64,000 nt of DNA from positions 1 through 64,000 of the forward strand of contig CAZFER010000015.1 of the NCBI GenBank assembly GCA_964517495.1, given 5' to 3'. The notes under the pieces are model-generated. The model did not search any database. It had not been told where the DNA came from and saw only the letters and a program-made list of their open reading frames with translations. Numbering within the stretch: position 1 is the stretch's first letter; every line of letters begins with the position of its first letter. Source of the stretch: CAZFER01 sp964517495 (lineage in GTDB: Bacteria; Hinthialibacterota; Hinthialibacteria; Hinthialibacterales; Hinthialibacteraceae). A program made the translations under genes and the position numbers. Below are positions 34,924 to 43,623 of the stretch, piece after piece.

Positions 34924-36999
34924 TTAATTTGTGTAACTTAACACCTTTTTACTTTCAATATTGTCTTTCAACTTTTCTTCGCTAAACCATGTTGATTTCA
35001 GTTTGTTTTTTGAAAACAATTTCTCCGTTTGATCATTATAATGAGGGGAATCTTCATTGTTGCTGATGCCATAGGGCGTGACGCTATATGATTCAACATC
35101 CCCTTTTTTAAAGAATACTAATAAAGCGTGGGATTGTCCGCCACGAGCTACACGAATTGTATCTTGATTGGGTGAGTGATACCCAACAGGCCGTAAGGTT
35201 GCCCAAAAACGGATACCCGCACCATCGACAGGCCAGGAGCCTCCACGTTCAATTCGGTGATTGTTTCCCCAGGGAATGTCAAATCGGCCGAAATCATCAT
35301 CCATACGTTGAGCAGCTTGCTTTAAGCCCTTGATTAAGAAGGCTTTATTCTCTTGACTTAACGTTGTTTGCTCTTTGATTTGCAGGGGGCCAACCTTTCC
35401 CCATCCACCCAAATCAATCAGGTTGTGGATTAGATATTCAAACGCGGTTGCACCAAATTCGCTTTTATCGACTTTACCATTCCATTGCTGGAGAACATCG
35501 ATAATTTGCATGGTTTTTTCGTCATTGATCTTCGGTTGAACCTGTTTTATTAGCGTTTTCCATATTTTGATGTAAGGTAGTTGGGTATCGGTCACTATGG
35601 ATAAGGCTTCTTCACGAGTTAAATTTTCATGTTTGGACAAGAGTTGATTGGCACGAATTCCCCGTGTGTGAGTATCCATCGATCGGGCGTGAAAAATCTC
35701 TCGTGAATAATCGTCTGGGGATACCAACGGCAGATGAGCCATGGCATCGGGGGCCACGTTGCAATTATGCATATAGCCTGTTTTGGGATTGATGATCTGA
35801 ATTAAATCATCGATGGAATGAAAACCATTCCATTCTGTTTCTTTGGTATTTCCTGGCACAGGACGGCCCCAATCATACCCCTTTGCCCGTTTGGGAACCC
35901 GGCCATTTCGCACGTAAAAGATATTGCCTTCAACATCTGCGCCCATGATGTTTTGATCCATAAATTGCAGCATCGACAGGGTATCGAAAAACTCATCCTT
36001 GTTTTTTGCGCGATTCATTCTGTAGAGTTGTTCCACCACACCGGCCTCTTCATCATACGCGGTTTTGGCGGCATAGATAAGATTTTCCGTATCATAAATC
36101 ACCGGCCCCTGGTGTGTACGGTAGATTTTACGCTTTACTTCCTTGATTGAACCATCTTTGGCCTTATAAGGAATGACGGCTTCTTCAACCTTGGTATCAC
36201 GCCATTCACCTTCATATTTATACTGCCAGGGATTATCCGGATTGCGTTCCATTTCATACACGTCAACCGTGTCCGGTCCACCGGTTGTACAGGCCCAGCC
36301 TAGATATTCGTTATGGCCCAAACCAATAGCGGGGGTTCCAACCACACTGTAGCCGCACACTTTCATGGTGGGGGTTTGCATATGGTTTTCATAAAACCGG
36401 TATTCACCTTCCCAAGGCAGGTGGGGATCAATTAACAAAACCGCACATTTTTCCTTTACCCGATGCGGTGAAACGGTCCATTGATTGGAATACAATTTGG
36501 GGCTTGCGCCATCCAAGCGGCCTAATTCGTTATTAAGCTGGCTTTGCTGCCAGGCATAAGTTATCAAACGTCCCACAGCAACCGCCTGATAGGGGTGGAG
36601 TTCCATCGCGCAATCGGGAACCTGCTCAGGGTGTTCTTTCATATAGGCGCGAATGCCATCCTGAAAGGCTTCGATACAAGCTAAAACCTCGACGGGGATA
36701 CGGTTTTCAACATACTCCCTGGATATGGCTTCGTGCCGCCAGGTTTTTTGAATCAGGTCATGGTCGATATACCGTTCACCAAAGGCTTCCGCCATATGGC
36801 CGGTGGCTTTGCGGTAGTTGGTGAAGATTTGCTCCAAGCGATCTTCCGCCTGGCAATAGCCCAAGGCATAAGCCGCCGCCGTGTCTGATTCGGATTGGAT
36901 ATGAGGGATTCCCCATGTATCCCTATAAATTGTTACTTGATCACATATCCCATTCAAAGAGAGAATGACAACAAGCGTAAAACTCCAGATGATTTTCAT
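34924..36999 (-). CDS. penicillin-acylase-family N-terminal-nucleophile hydrolase
   Basis: A 691-residue exported hydrolase (signal MKIIWSFTLVVILSLNGIC). The alpha-subunit region contains YRDTWGIPHIQS and YCQAEDRLEQ. The nucleophile region reads SNQWTVSP near residue 178, where the Ser would become the N-terminus of the beta chain after autocleavage. The residue before it is Tyr, whereas Gly is usual in characterised enzymes. IDPHLPW, HNEYLGWACTTGGPD and the late GGSWPVDGAG and ARGGQSHALL fit the family. Members cleave amide bonds of acyl-amides, including acyl-homoserine lactones; substrate unknown. AAAGG precedes the ATG. It starts 26 bases after the S1 sulfatase gene at 37026, in the same direction, so co-transcription is likely. 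Confidence 0.92.
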   Translation of the reverse strand: MKIIWSFTLVVILSLNGICDQVTIYRDTWGIPHIQSESDTAAAYALGYCQAEDRLEQIFTNYRKATGHMAEAFGERYIDHDLIQKTWRHEAISREYVENRIPVEVLACIEAFQDGIRAYMKEHPEQVPDCAMELHPYQAVAVGRLITYAWQQSQLNNELGRLDGASPKLYSNQWTVSPHRVKEKCAVLLIDPHLPWEGEYRFYENHMQTPTMKVCGYSVVGTPAIGLGHNEYLGWACTTGGPDTVDVYEMERNPDNPWQYKYEGEWRDTKVEEAVIPYKAKDGSIKEVKRKIYRTHQGPVIYDTENLIYAAKTAYDEEAGVVEQLYRMNRAKNKDEFFDTLSMLQFMDQNIMGADVEGNIFYVRNGRVPKRAKGYDWGRPVPGNTKETEWNGFHSIDDLIQIINPKTGYMHNCNVAPDAMAHLPLVSPDDYSREIFHARSMDTHTRGIRANQLLSKHENLTREEALSIVTDTQLPYIKIWKTLIKQVQPKINDEKTMQIIDVLQQWNGKVDKSEFGATAFEYLIHNLIDLGGWGKVGPLQIKEQTTLSQENKAFLIKGLKQAAQRMDDDFGRFDIPWGNNHRIERGGSWPVDGAGIRFWATLRPVGYHSPNQDTIRVARGGQSHALLVFFKKGDVESYSVTPYGISNNEDSPHYNDQTEKLFSKNKLKSTWFSEEKLKDNIESKKVLSYTN

Positions 37000-37025
37000 C
37001 AGTTTACCTTTCCTATGCAGACAGT

Positions 37026-38468
37026 TTACCATTTAAATTCCATGCCTTCTTGTTCATACAATTTTTTTATTTGATTATCATAATTGTTTTTCATTCGTTC
37101 GCGATAATATTCAATAATTTCAGGATCTTCGGGAATGACGCCGTGATCTCCGGTTTCATGGATCCAATTATTAAGGATAGAACGCATCCGATTTAAAACT
37201 CGATTGTACCGTGCATTATCGGCAAGGTTATACAGTTCATGCGGATCGCTCCTTAAATCATACAGTTCCTCTTTGGGCCTTCGGTCCGCCATCAATTTTT
37301 CCTGCTCTGGTGTTAATTCGCCTTGTTCATGAAGCCGCCGCATTAGCCGCAAAACAGGATACTGCTTTTCTTTATAACGATTGAGTTGAAGGTAAGGCCG
37401 CTCGGGATGGTAGTTACGAATATATTTAAACCGCTTGGTCCTGACACACCGGATTCGATCGACGGTTTCATCACAACGGTCACGGGCGGCGATAATATAT
37501 CGCCGTTCTTCCGCGTTCGGTCCCCAAAAGACCTGGCCTTCCATATGCTCAGGTGGATCAATGCCGGCGAAATGCAAAGAGGTGGCGGATATATCGATTG
37601 CGCTGATCAAGTTGTCATTCACCTGTCCCGCCTTGATTTTCTCCGGCCAGCGAATAATGAGGGGTATATGAATCCCACCTTCATACAACCATTGTTTGCC
37701 GCGTACATGACAGCGGCCATGATCCCCCATAAAAACCACGATGGTATTATCTGCCAGACCATCCTCTTCCAATCGGGTTAGCACAGCCCCGACTTTGCGG
37801 TCCAAATGGTTGAGGGTTTCGAGGTATTGTGACCAATCCTCTCTGGCGATGGGGTGGTCGGGATAATAGGGAGGTACGGTGACTTCATCCGGATTAATGG
37901 GATGCTCTTTGTCGTTTTGAAAAGTGCGGTGGGCTTCGGAAAAATTGATTTGAGCGTAGAAAGGTTGATTTTCCTTCAACTGATCCCAATCATTCCCGTC
38001 GAAGGGATTCTTTGCGTTAAAATTCCAATCCGTTTTGCCGGTCCCGTTTACTCCTTGCTGCAGTTTGGTGATATTGGCGGTAAAATAACCTGCGTCGCGA
38101 AAATACTCCGTAATGACGTTCACCCCATCCGGCAGTTGATAGCCATCACGGCGATGACTGCGATGGTTATGGGTATCGATGGAGGTTTGATACATGCCGG
38201 TCATAAAGGCAGACCGTGAGGCCGAACACACGGGTGAGGTGGTAAACGCATTCACAAAGCGTACACCTTCACCAGCCAGCCGGTCGATATGGGGGGTATG
38301 CACCAGATCATTTCCATAACATCCCAGGTCGGGGCACAAATCCTCACCAATGATCCACAATATATTTGGGCGTTCCGAGGATGCGGCGTGAGAAAACTGG
38401 CTCGATGCCATCAAAAAAGCAGGGATAGACGAAGCGGTCTTTAAGAAATCACGGCGTGAAGCGTTCAT
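37026..38468 (-). CDS. Tat-exported S1 sulfatase (CSASR type)
   Basis: A 480-residue sulfatase. Tat motif SRRDFLKT. The metal pair reads GEDLCPD (Glu42-Asp43 in place of Asp-Asp), and the activation motif is CSASR at 81-85, the form seen in heparan N-sulfatase-like subfamily S1_8. Further blocks: DAGYFTANITK, FMGDHGRC and KQWLYEGGIHIPLI. C-terminal ELYDLRSDPHELYNLAD is typical of the family. GGAGG precedes the ATG by 7 bases. Followed by the acylase gene. The subfamily suggests action on sulfamate or sulfate of an amino sugar or a uronate-rich glycan, by analogy only. Confidence 0.93.
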   Translation of the reverse strand: MNASRRDFLKTASSIPAFLMASSQFSHAASSERPNILWIIGEDLCPDLGCYGNDLVHTPHIDRLAGEGVRFVNAFTTSPVCSASRSAFMTGMYQTSIDTHNHRSHRRDGYQLPDGVNVITEYFRDAGYFTANITKLQQGVNGTGKTDWNFNAKNPFDGNDWDQLKENQPFYAQINFSEAHRTFQNDKEHPINPDEVTVPPYYPDHPIAREDWSQYLETLNHLDRKVGAVLTRLEEDGLADNTIVVFMGDHGRCHVRGKQWLYEGGIHIPLIIRWPEKIKAGQVNDNLISAIDISATSLHFAGIDPPEHMEGQVFWGPNAEERRYIIAARDRCDETVDRIRCVRTKRFKYIRNYHPERPYLQLNRYKEKQYPVLRLMRRLHEQGELTPEQEKLMADRRPKEELYDLRSDPHELYNLADNARYNRVLNRMRSILNNWIHETGDHGVIPEDPEIIEYYRERMKNNYDNQIKKLYEQEGMEFKW

Positions 38469-39001
38469 GGTTTTGCCTCCAATATATCTTTAAGTTGCGT
38501 TGTTCAAAATGCTAATGTTTCAATACTTTAGCATAAATTTTTGTTAGAGTGAGTGTTGAAGTGTGTGGTCTTGTTATCAGACACTGAACATTCGCTTGAA
38601 GAAAACCTCTGGTTGGATGGATAAAGGGAATGATTTGTTAATAGGTTTAAAATCGCCCGCCGCGTTGAACCTTAGATCATTGATAGTGCCGATATAACCC
38701 GTGAAGAACGTGACCTGTTATGGCTACGTATGTAATTTACGCCAGGGTTGCCAACAAGTGGTGAGTTGAAGAATCTTTTCGAGAGGATGCTGAATATTAT
38801 TTACGTACTGTGCTAAGGTTAATCGCTGTGGATAGCGATGGAGGAATTTTATTGCCTATTTGTTCATATGAAATACATATCTGTATTAAATCTTATTTGT
38901 AATAAACAATGATTTTAATATGGGAAAATTTATACGTATTTTTCTTGATCATTAAGACTATATGGTATAAAATAAGAAAATAACTAAAACTGAGAGAATT
39001 C
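38469..39001. other. 533-base AT-rich accessory spacer
   Basis: No convincing gene. A 42-codon open stretch ending near 38900 (REDAEYYLRTVLRLIAVDSDGG) lacks a start codon and could be gene debris. Near the right end TATAAA at about 38966 is preceded by TTGATC with a 15-base spacer, a weak promoter candidate for the membrane-protein gene. The AT-richness contrasts with the flanking genes. Confidence 0.5.
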
Positions 39002-39574
39002 ATGTCTACAACTGCCATTATCGTTGAACACTTGATAAGCGGTTTGCAAGCCGCGATTTGGTTAACTCTCCTTATACTTACACTTTTGGGCTACGATTGG
39101 CTTGAACTCAATCATGCGAAGGATTTTGCTGCTCAAATTTCTTTTGTGGCGCTTGCTTTAGTGTACCCAATCGGGATATTCATTGACGAAGTAGCAGATT
39201 TCTTATTTGCTAAATGGTCAGAGAAAATACGAGCCAAGAGGTTTCAGTGTGAAAACGTCAACATTGATGTGAATACGGTATCAGCCTTTCAAATTCTACA
39301 TGTTACGAAAGATGATTTTCTACGATCCTACTTCAATTATATTCGGATGAGAATTCGAATAAGTCGCTCAGCGGCTTTGATCTTCTTTGCATGTAGTATG
39401 ACAGCACTTGCATTTACAGTGTTTAGAACCGCGTATTCTTGGAAACTCTTGGCAACAGAGTTAATTGTTGGCTGCTTGCTGACGTTTTTAGCAATATGGG
39501 CATGGTATAGGGTATCCGATATATTCGCGAAGCAAGTTTCGAGGGCATACAAGGAGCATAATAATCTCAGCTAA
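39002..39574 (+). CDS. hypothetical four-helix membrane protein
   Basis: A 190-residue protein not recognised. Hydrophobic segments lie at about 15-33 (LQAAIWLTLLILTLLGY), 45-65 (ISFVALALVYPIGIFIDEV), 124-141 (ALIFFACSMTALAFTVF) and 150-170 (ATELIVGCLLTFLAIWAWY). A charged cytoplasmic loop of about 60 residues lies between helices 2 and 3. GAGAG precedes the ATG by 6 bases. The TAA stop lies at the edge of an attC-like sequence, as is common for integron cassettes. Low GC and no relation to the neighbouring glycan genes suggest acquired DNA. Confidence 0.65.
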   Translation: MSTTAIIVEHLISGLQAAIWLTLLILTLLGYDWLELNHAKDFAAQISFVALALVYPIGIFIDEVADFLFAKWSEKIRAKRFQCENVNIDVNTVSAFQILHVTKDDFLRSYFNYIRMRIRISRSAALIFFACSMTALAFTVFRTAYSWKLLATELIVGCLLTFLAIWAWYRVSDIFAKQVSRAYKEHNNLS

Positions 39575-39638
39575 GAACAGAATCCAGCTGCCAGATCACT
39601 CGCTATGCTCCTTCGCTGCTGCTAAATTTGAGCGTTAT
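39572..39638 (+). other. candidate attC-like recombination site
   Basis: The right end GCTAAATTTGAGCGTTAT matches the L'-R' end of integron attC sites (TTAANTNNRGCGTTA). The left end CTAAGAACAGAATCCAGC contains TAA, AAT and AGC at positions complementary to the right arm. Total length about 67 bases is in the attC range. Deviations: the left core reads TAAGAAC, not the usual YAAC, and GTTATCA does not fit GTTRRRY. No integrase gene is in the window. Confidence 0.3.
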
Positions 39639-39672
39639 CATTCATAATCAAAAACCAAAGAAACAAGATACC

Positions 39673-39894
39673 ATGAAGGAAACCTACACAGCAATCGTCG
39701 AACAGTCTGGACCTTGGTGGATCGGAAGGATTGAAGAAATACCCGGTGTCAATTGCCAGGAGAAATCGAAAGAAGAATTACTCGAGACATTGAAAGTGAC
39801 ATTACAAGAAACATTACTCCTGGAGAAATTGGCCGGCGTATCTATCAGTTATTCCCATTCAAGAGAACAGCAAGCCTATATTTTAACAAAATAA
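39673..39894 (+). CDS. HicB-like antitoxin family protein
   Basis: A 73-residue protein with the HicB/UPF0150 pattern YTAIVEQSGPWWIGRIEEIPGVNCQEKSKEELLETLKVTLQETLLL: three strands then a long helix. The ATG at 39673 starts the conserved region, although the ribosome site is weak; 15 further upstream codons are open from 39628. No hicA follows: instead a repeat and a hydrolase fragment do. It differs in sequence from the HicB-like protein at 10567. It may be an orphan or a cassette-borne solitary antitoxin. Confidence 0.7.
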   Translation: MKETYTAIVEQSGPWWIGRIEEIPGVNCQEKSKEELLETLKVTLQETLLLEKLAGVSISYSHSREQQAYILTK

Positions 39895-39895
39895 A

Positions 39896-39930
39896 AATCC
39901 CGATGGGTTAAACAACGAAATCCATCCTAC
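39896..39930. repeat. GATGGGTTAAACAACGAAATCCATCC repeat
   Basis: Homologous to the right arm of the palindrome at 11173-11252 (ATGGGTTGAACAGCGTGATTTATCC) and, inverted, to its left arm. Both copies lie immediately after HicB/VapC-type genes. Confidence 0.5.
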
Positions 39931-39933
39931 ATC

Positions 39934-40020
39934 TTGATCAACGGTCCTAAACACGCGGATAATACGTTTATTCTCGCTCATGGAGCGGGTGCGCCTATGG
40001 ATAGAGAATTCATGGACTTT
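39934..40020 (+). pseudogene. N-terminal fragment of an alpha/beta hydrolase (KANL3/Tex30-like)
   Basis: About 28 residues, NGPKHADNTFILAHGAGAPMD then REFMDFF, match the start of small alpha/beta hydrolases with the LAHGAGAPMDSPFM signature. After FF the similarity ends, and the frame runs antisense into the ATP-grasp gene. The catalytic Ser, Asp and His are all missing. It begins at a TTG or upstream, with no clear ribosome site. It is a decayed or truncated gene, not a functional one. Confidence 0.6.
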
Positions 40021-40041
40021 TTTTGCACAAGAATTGAGCTA

Positions 40042-42015
40042 TCACCTATGAATTCGTTCCGCGGCTGTGCAGGCGGCGCTGATCGCATGGCTGACGATGT
40101 CTTGGACCATTTTGAGACGTGGTTGCTTCAAGGCATAACGCTTGATGGCTTCCTCTTCCACGGGTTCGTACATATAGGTATCCATGGTCACTTCCAGTTG
40201 AATCACGTGGATATAATTTTCGGGATCATGGTGCTTCCGTGTGATAAATCCTCCACCATACGGTTTATTTTTACTGACAGACAACCCCAATTTATGCACT
40301 TTGGCAGCTGACTTTAGCGCCTCCACAAAATCATGGATGATTTCAGAATCCGCGGATTGATCGTCCAGGGTGCCGACCACAAAATTGCTGCGTTCTTTAC
40401 CTTCGTCATATACACGTCCCCATCCCACTGAAGACATGGTGTGGGCGTCGATAATCAGGGCATATCCTTTTTCCTTGATCATCTGGTCGGTTAAATATTC
40501 AAGGATGTCATGATAGAGATCATAATATTGCAATACATCTTTTTCCTGTTGGGGATTATACGGCTCGTTCAACAAGGTTTTATTCTCAATGGTATAATAT
40601 TCAGTCGCTGGATTGGTCAGATGAGAGGGCAAATCGTCATCCTTATCGCCATCCCGCGATCGGTTCATATCCACAAAAAAGGGAGCCAGCCGACAAACAA
40701 CCTGCAAGCCATCCAGCCCTTCATATAGAATGTCACTAAGCAAATCGATTTCCTTTAAACAATTGGGGCCGAGATCAAATTTTGGCCGATACGCCTCAGG
40801 AATCAAAATGCCGGAATGGGGTACAGATAAAATGTAGTTATTGGTACGGGGGGTAAAATCGATCAAGTCGTGGATATGCAACGTATACGATTCGCGGCTA
40901 AATACATCAAAGACATCAATGGTGGATTCAAAGTCTTCATATAGTTTATAAATATTGCTCCACGGTGTGACGGATGTTTCAACCAAAGGTGCGGAGATAT
41001 CCTCTGGAGGGGCAGGTAATCCCAACAATTCCGATTCCAGCTTACCCAAAACAATTTTGCCCACGGAGATACCATAACTATCATATAATCCCTGCCCGCC
41101 AGGGAACGCATTGATTTCGAGCACCTTCCCGGTGGTCAGCATATCCACCGCGGCATACCGTATTTCGGGAAAAGCGGAAATGACGTCCCTGGCGATATGT
41201 TCCTGTTCTTCGGTAAGTACATGCATCCGTTGATTTGCACCAAACGAGAGATTGGTTTTCCATTCCCCCCAGGCTGGTTCACGGCACAAGGGTGCAATCA
41301 GTTCTCCGTCAAAAAAAGTGATTACCAAATCCCCATTTCTAACTTCCGGACAAAATTCCTGAATCACCACATGTTTGTAATTTGAAATATACATAACCAG
41401 GCAATTTTCCAGTTCTGGATCGTCAAATCGAATGCGGTGCACCTGCATGCCGCACCCATAACCATACCGATCTTTTAGAATAAAGAATTCTTTATCCTTT
41501 GGCAGTTGATTAACAGCATCCATTGCCTCAATAACCGTATCGGCGGCAAAGGTTAGTGGTTGTGGGATGTGAGGAACACGCCGGGTTAGTTCATATTTAT
41601 CCGTGGTTGACAAGGTGGCTTGGATACTTTCGATTAAAACCCCGTTCTTTTCGATGGTTTGTAATAGATCCAGATGAGGCGTATCTTTATCCTTGATATC
41701 ATCACCACGTGCAAAACAAATATCAACCGAGGATAGTTTTAAAGGCCGTACACCACTGACTTGCAAATGTTGATAACACAAAACCGGGTCCCCTTCCCAA
41801 TAGTCAGGAAGAACCAAATGGCTGGCTTTGGCAAGGGGTTCATCATTGTGCCGATACAAATCCGCCATGCTAAAATGATAAATATCATGTCCCCGTGATG
41901 CAGCAACACTTAGAATTTGGGTAATTCCCGTATTGTAGAGATCCACTGTATAATGACTGTACGACAATTTTTCACTTTCAAAAGCAATAACAAGTTTATT
42001 GGCCTCCTGATTCAC
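40042..42015 (-). CDS. ATP-grasp/N-formylglutamate amidohydrolase-like fusion protein
   Basis: A 657-residue cytosolic two-domain protein. Residues 1-330 resemble glutathione-synthetase-type ATP-grasp ligases: LKDRYGYGCG at 180-189, VIQEFCPEV near 217, and the Mg-binding EINAFPGGQGLY at 300-311. Residues 390-657 resemble N-formylglutamate amidohydrolase (M14-like fold): SVPHSG with His400, FVDMNRSRDGD, IIDAHTMSS, YGGGFITRKHH and HVIQLEV. The ligase half should form an amide bond with ATP; the second half should hydrolyse an acyl-amino acid or peptide amide. Start is GTG at 42015 with GGAGG 10 bases upstream. It stands alone, convergent with the hydrolase fragment. The combined role is unknown; peptide or glutamyl-metabolite tailoring is inference. 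Confidence 0.88.
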   Translation of the reverse strand: MNQEANKLVIAFESEKLSYSHYTVDLYNTGITQILSVAASRGHDIYHFSMADLYRHNDEPLAKASHLVLPDYWEGDPVLCYQHLQVSGVRPLKLSSVDICFARGDDIKDKDTPHLDLLQTIEKNGVLIESIQATLSTTDKYELTRRVPHIPQPLTFAADTVIEAMDAVNQLPKDKEFFILKDRYGYGCGMQVHRIRFDDPELENCLVMYISNYKHVVIQEFCPEVRNGDLVITFFDGELIAPLCREPAWGEWKTNLSFGANQRMHVLTEEQEHIARDVISAFPEIRYAAVDMLTTGKVLEINAFPGGQGLYDSYGISVGKIVLGKLESELLGLPAPPEDISAPLVETSVTPWSNIYKLYEDFESTIDVFDVFSRESYTLHIHDLIDFTPRTNNYILSVPHSGILIPEAYRPKFDLGPNCLKEIDLLSDILYEGLDGLQVVCRLAPFFVDMNRSRDGDKDDDLPSHLTNPATEYYTIENKTLLNEPYNPQQEKDVLQYYDLYHDILEYLTDQMIKEKGYALIIDAHTMSSVGWGRVYDEGKERSNFVVGTLDDQSADSEIIHDFVEALKSAAKVHKLGLSVSKNKPYGGGFITRKHHDPENYIHVIQLEVTMDTYMYEPVEEEAIKRYALKQPRLKMVQDIVSHAISAACTAAERIHR

Positions 42016-42405
42016 TTTCTTAGTTCCTCCGCTATCAAAGTATTATTATCAATAATAATGTTCTTAATATATCTCCTCTGGGGATTGTAACCTCTTATCA
42101 CTCAACACATCATGCCACACCCAAGAGGATGCGCCTCCCATGAAGACGCTTATAAATAATGGTTTTATATCATTCTGAAGAAAATATTTCGAAGCTTATG
42201 AGGTCCATACCTGAATCAGACAAATATTAGTATAAATTAAATATCTAAATAATAATTATACTCTCTTTTATCACACCCCAGAAGCCCCCATAAATGAATG
42301 TTTTAAAACTCATTGTGATCGTTGCCGCATCACAAGATAGGACGAATACAAGTAGGGGCGAACACATAGGTTCGCCCCTTGTATCAATCTTGTCTATTAA
42401 TCAAC
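42016..42405. other. 390-base intergenic region
   Basis: Upstream region of the ATP-grasp gene and downstream region of the secreted protein gene, both on the minus strand. Apart from the hairpin at 42354-42379 it is AT-rich with no ORF or motif that I can support. Confidence 0.5.
42354..42379 (-). terminator. terminator-like AGGGGCGAAC hairpin
   Basis: Perfect 10-bp stem AGGGGCGAAC/GTTCGCCCCT with a 6-base loop, extended by ATACAA/TTGTAT after a bulge. It lies 27 bases beyond the secreted-protein stop. No long T run follows, so it may be a dispersed hairpin used as a transcript end. Confidence 0.6.
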
Positions 42406-43542
42406 TTAAAAAATTTCCCAGGATTGGATCCCAGTTCCTGCTGCACGTGATAGGCGCAGGTTATCAACATAAAGCCTCAAGCCATCCACCCCTCCACCGT
42501 TGGTTGATAGTCTTAATGCAATGGAAGCGTCATCCGATTGGTATATGGGTTCGATCACATCCGCACGCAAGGTTTGGAACGGAAAACCATCGGTTCCTTC
42601 CACCGGTCCATATTGTTGAACAAACGTATGCCATTGTTCGGTTGCAACCGATGTATAGGATCCATTAACAAGGGTCATCGATTCATTCACTTCATTCCCA
42701 TCCGCATCCAAGGTGGTAGTATCAGCGGCCAGGCCAAAATTGCCCCACCCGCCGGAAGCGGTTCCATCCAGATAAAGGTCAAAATGGACTCGTTCATATT
42801 GGGCGACCTCGGGGATATCTGAAATATCAAAGGTGAACCGGTCATTATTGGCATCCGATAGGGTTACAAACAAAAAACCATCCCCTTCAGTCGGTGTTAC
42901 ATCCCCCTCGGTGATAATTCCACCTTCGAATTCATCGGGAAAAGTGACATTTTCCAGATCGGCTTCTGAATTAAAGCCATTGAGCAAAAAATATTCACGT
43001 TCAGGGCTTTCTTTTCGAACCCGGGCTTCAATATCATCCATATAGATAATACCAGTGAAGTCTTCGGTCGGATTAATGAATGATCCCCATGAATTAACTT
43101 CTGAAAAGGCAGCGGCGGTTTCTTCAGGATACCACCAGGCTAGTTTTTTCCATTCACCGATATCGTCTTCGGTATAATGGCGATATCCGAGATTGGCGCC
43201 ACCAAATTCCCAATTCATTCGGAAAGGAGCGGTGGCATTCACCCAGACATTCATTTCATCGGTACCGGATAAATCGAGTGTTCCCACATGGTCAGGAAAC
43301 TGCCAGGTGGAAAATTGCCATTGAGCGGTTCCACCGGCAATATCAAGGATTAATGCATATTCCCCACTATGAACCGGTTCCCCTGGAATGGTAAATCCAG
43401 TGAAGAAATCCCAACTTGCACTGATGCTTGGTGTGTTCTGGCCTTCAAAATCCATAATCGTGATGAACTCATGATCATCTTGTGCAACCGCAATACCTAT
43501 CACTAACATCGACATCACTGATGCTAAAGCAATTTTCTTCAT
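42406..43542 (-). CDS. secreted two-domain jelly-roll-like protein
   Basis: A 378-residue exported protein: Sec signal MKKIALASVMSMLVIGIAVAQ. Two similar beta-rich halves follow, each with a binding-module pattern (IMDFEGQNTPS...VHSGEYALILD...IIYMDDIEARV, then LLNGFNSEADL...RFTFDISDI...RLYVDNLRLS). The closing MDDIE and VDNLR strands resemble carbohydrate-binding or choice-of-anchor domains. No catalytic residues are evident. GGAGG 7 bases before the ATG at 43542. It is 81 bases after the DUF1080 gene on the same strand, suggesting a shared glycan-related role. Confidence 0.8.
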   Translation of the reverse strand: MKKIALASVMSMLVIGIAVAQDDHEFITIMDFEGQNTPSISASWDFFTGFTIPGEPVHSGEYALILDIAGGTAQWQFSTWQFPDHVGTLDLSGTDEMNVWVNATAPFRMNWEFGGANLGYRHYTEDDIGEWKKLAWWYPEETAAAFSEVNSWGSFINPTEDFTGIIYMDDIEARVRKESPEREYFLLNGFNSEADLENVTFPDEFEGGIITEGDVTPTEGDGFLFVTLSDANNDRFTFDISDIPEVAQYERVHFDLYLDGTASGGWGNFGLAADTTTLDADGNEVNESMTLVNGSYTSVATEQWHTFVQQYGPVEGTDGFPFQTLRADVIEPIYQSDDASIALRLSTNGGGVDGLRLYVDNLRLSRAAGTGIQSWEIF

Positions 43543-43623
43543 TTCAATTCCTCCCATAAAAAGAGTTTGGACTGAATATATATTAACAAAATACTCATAA
43601 AATCAATAGGTTGTTCGTCTAAT

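Noticed and set aside
37854..38219. 121-residue open frame opposite the CSASR sulfatase
   Set aside because: Antisense to a gene with full sulfatase motifs; no independent signal.
38560..38900. Possible degraded genes in the spacer (for example REDAEYYLRTVLRLIAV)
   Set aside because: Short, without start codons or ribosome sites, and no family could be recognised.
40020..40311. Rest of the open frame after the hydrolase fragment
   Set aside because: Similarity to the hydrolase ends at MDFF; beyond that the frame is antisense to the ATP-grasp/amidohydrolase gene.
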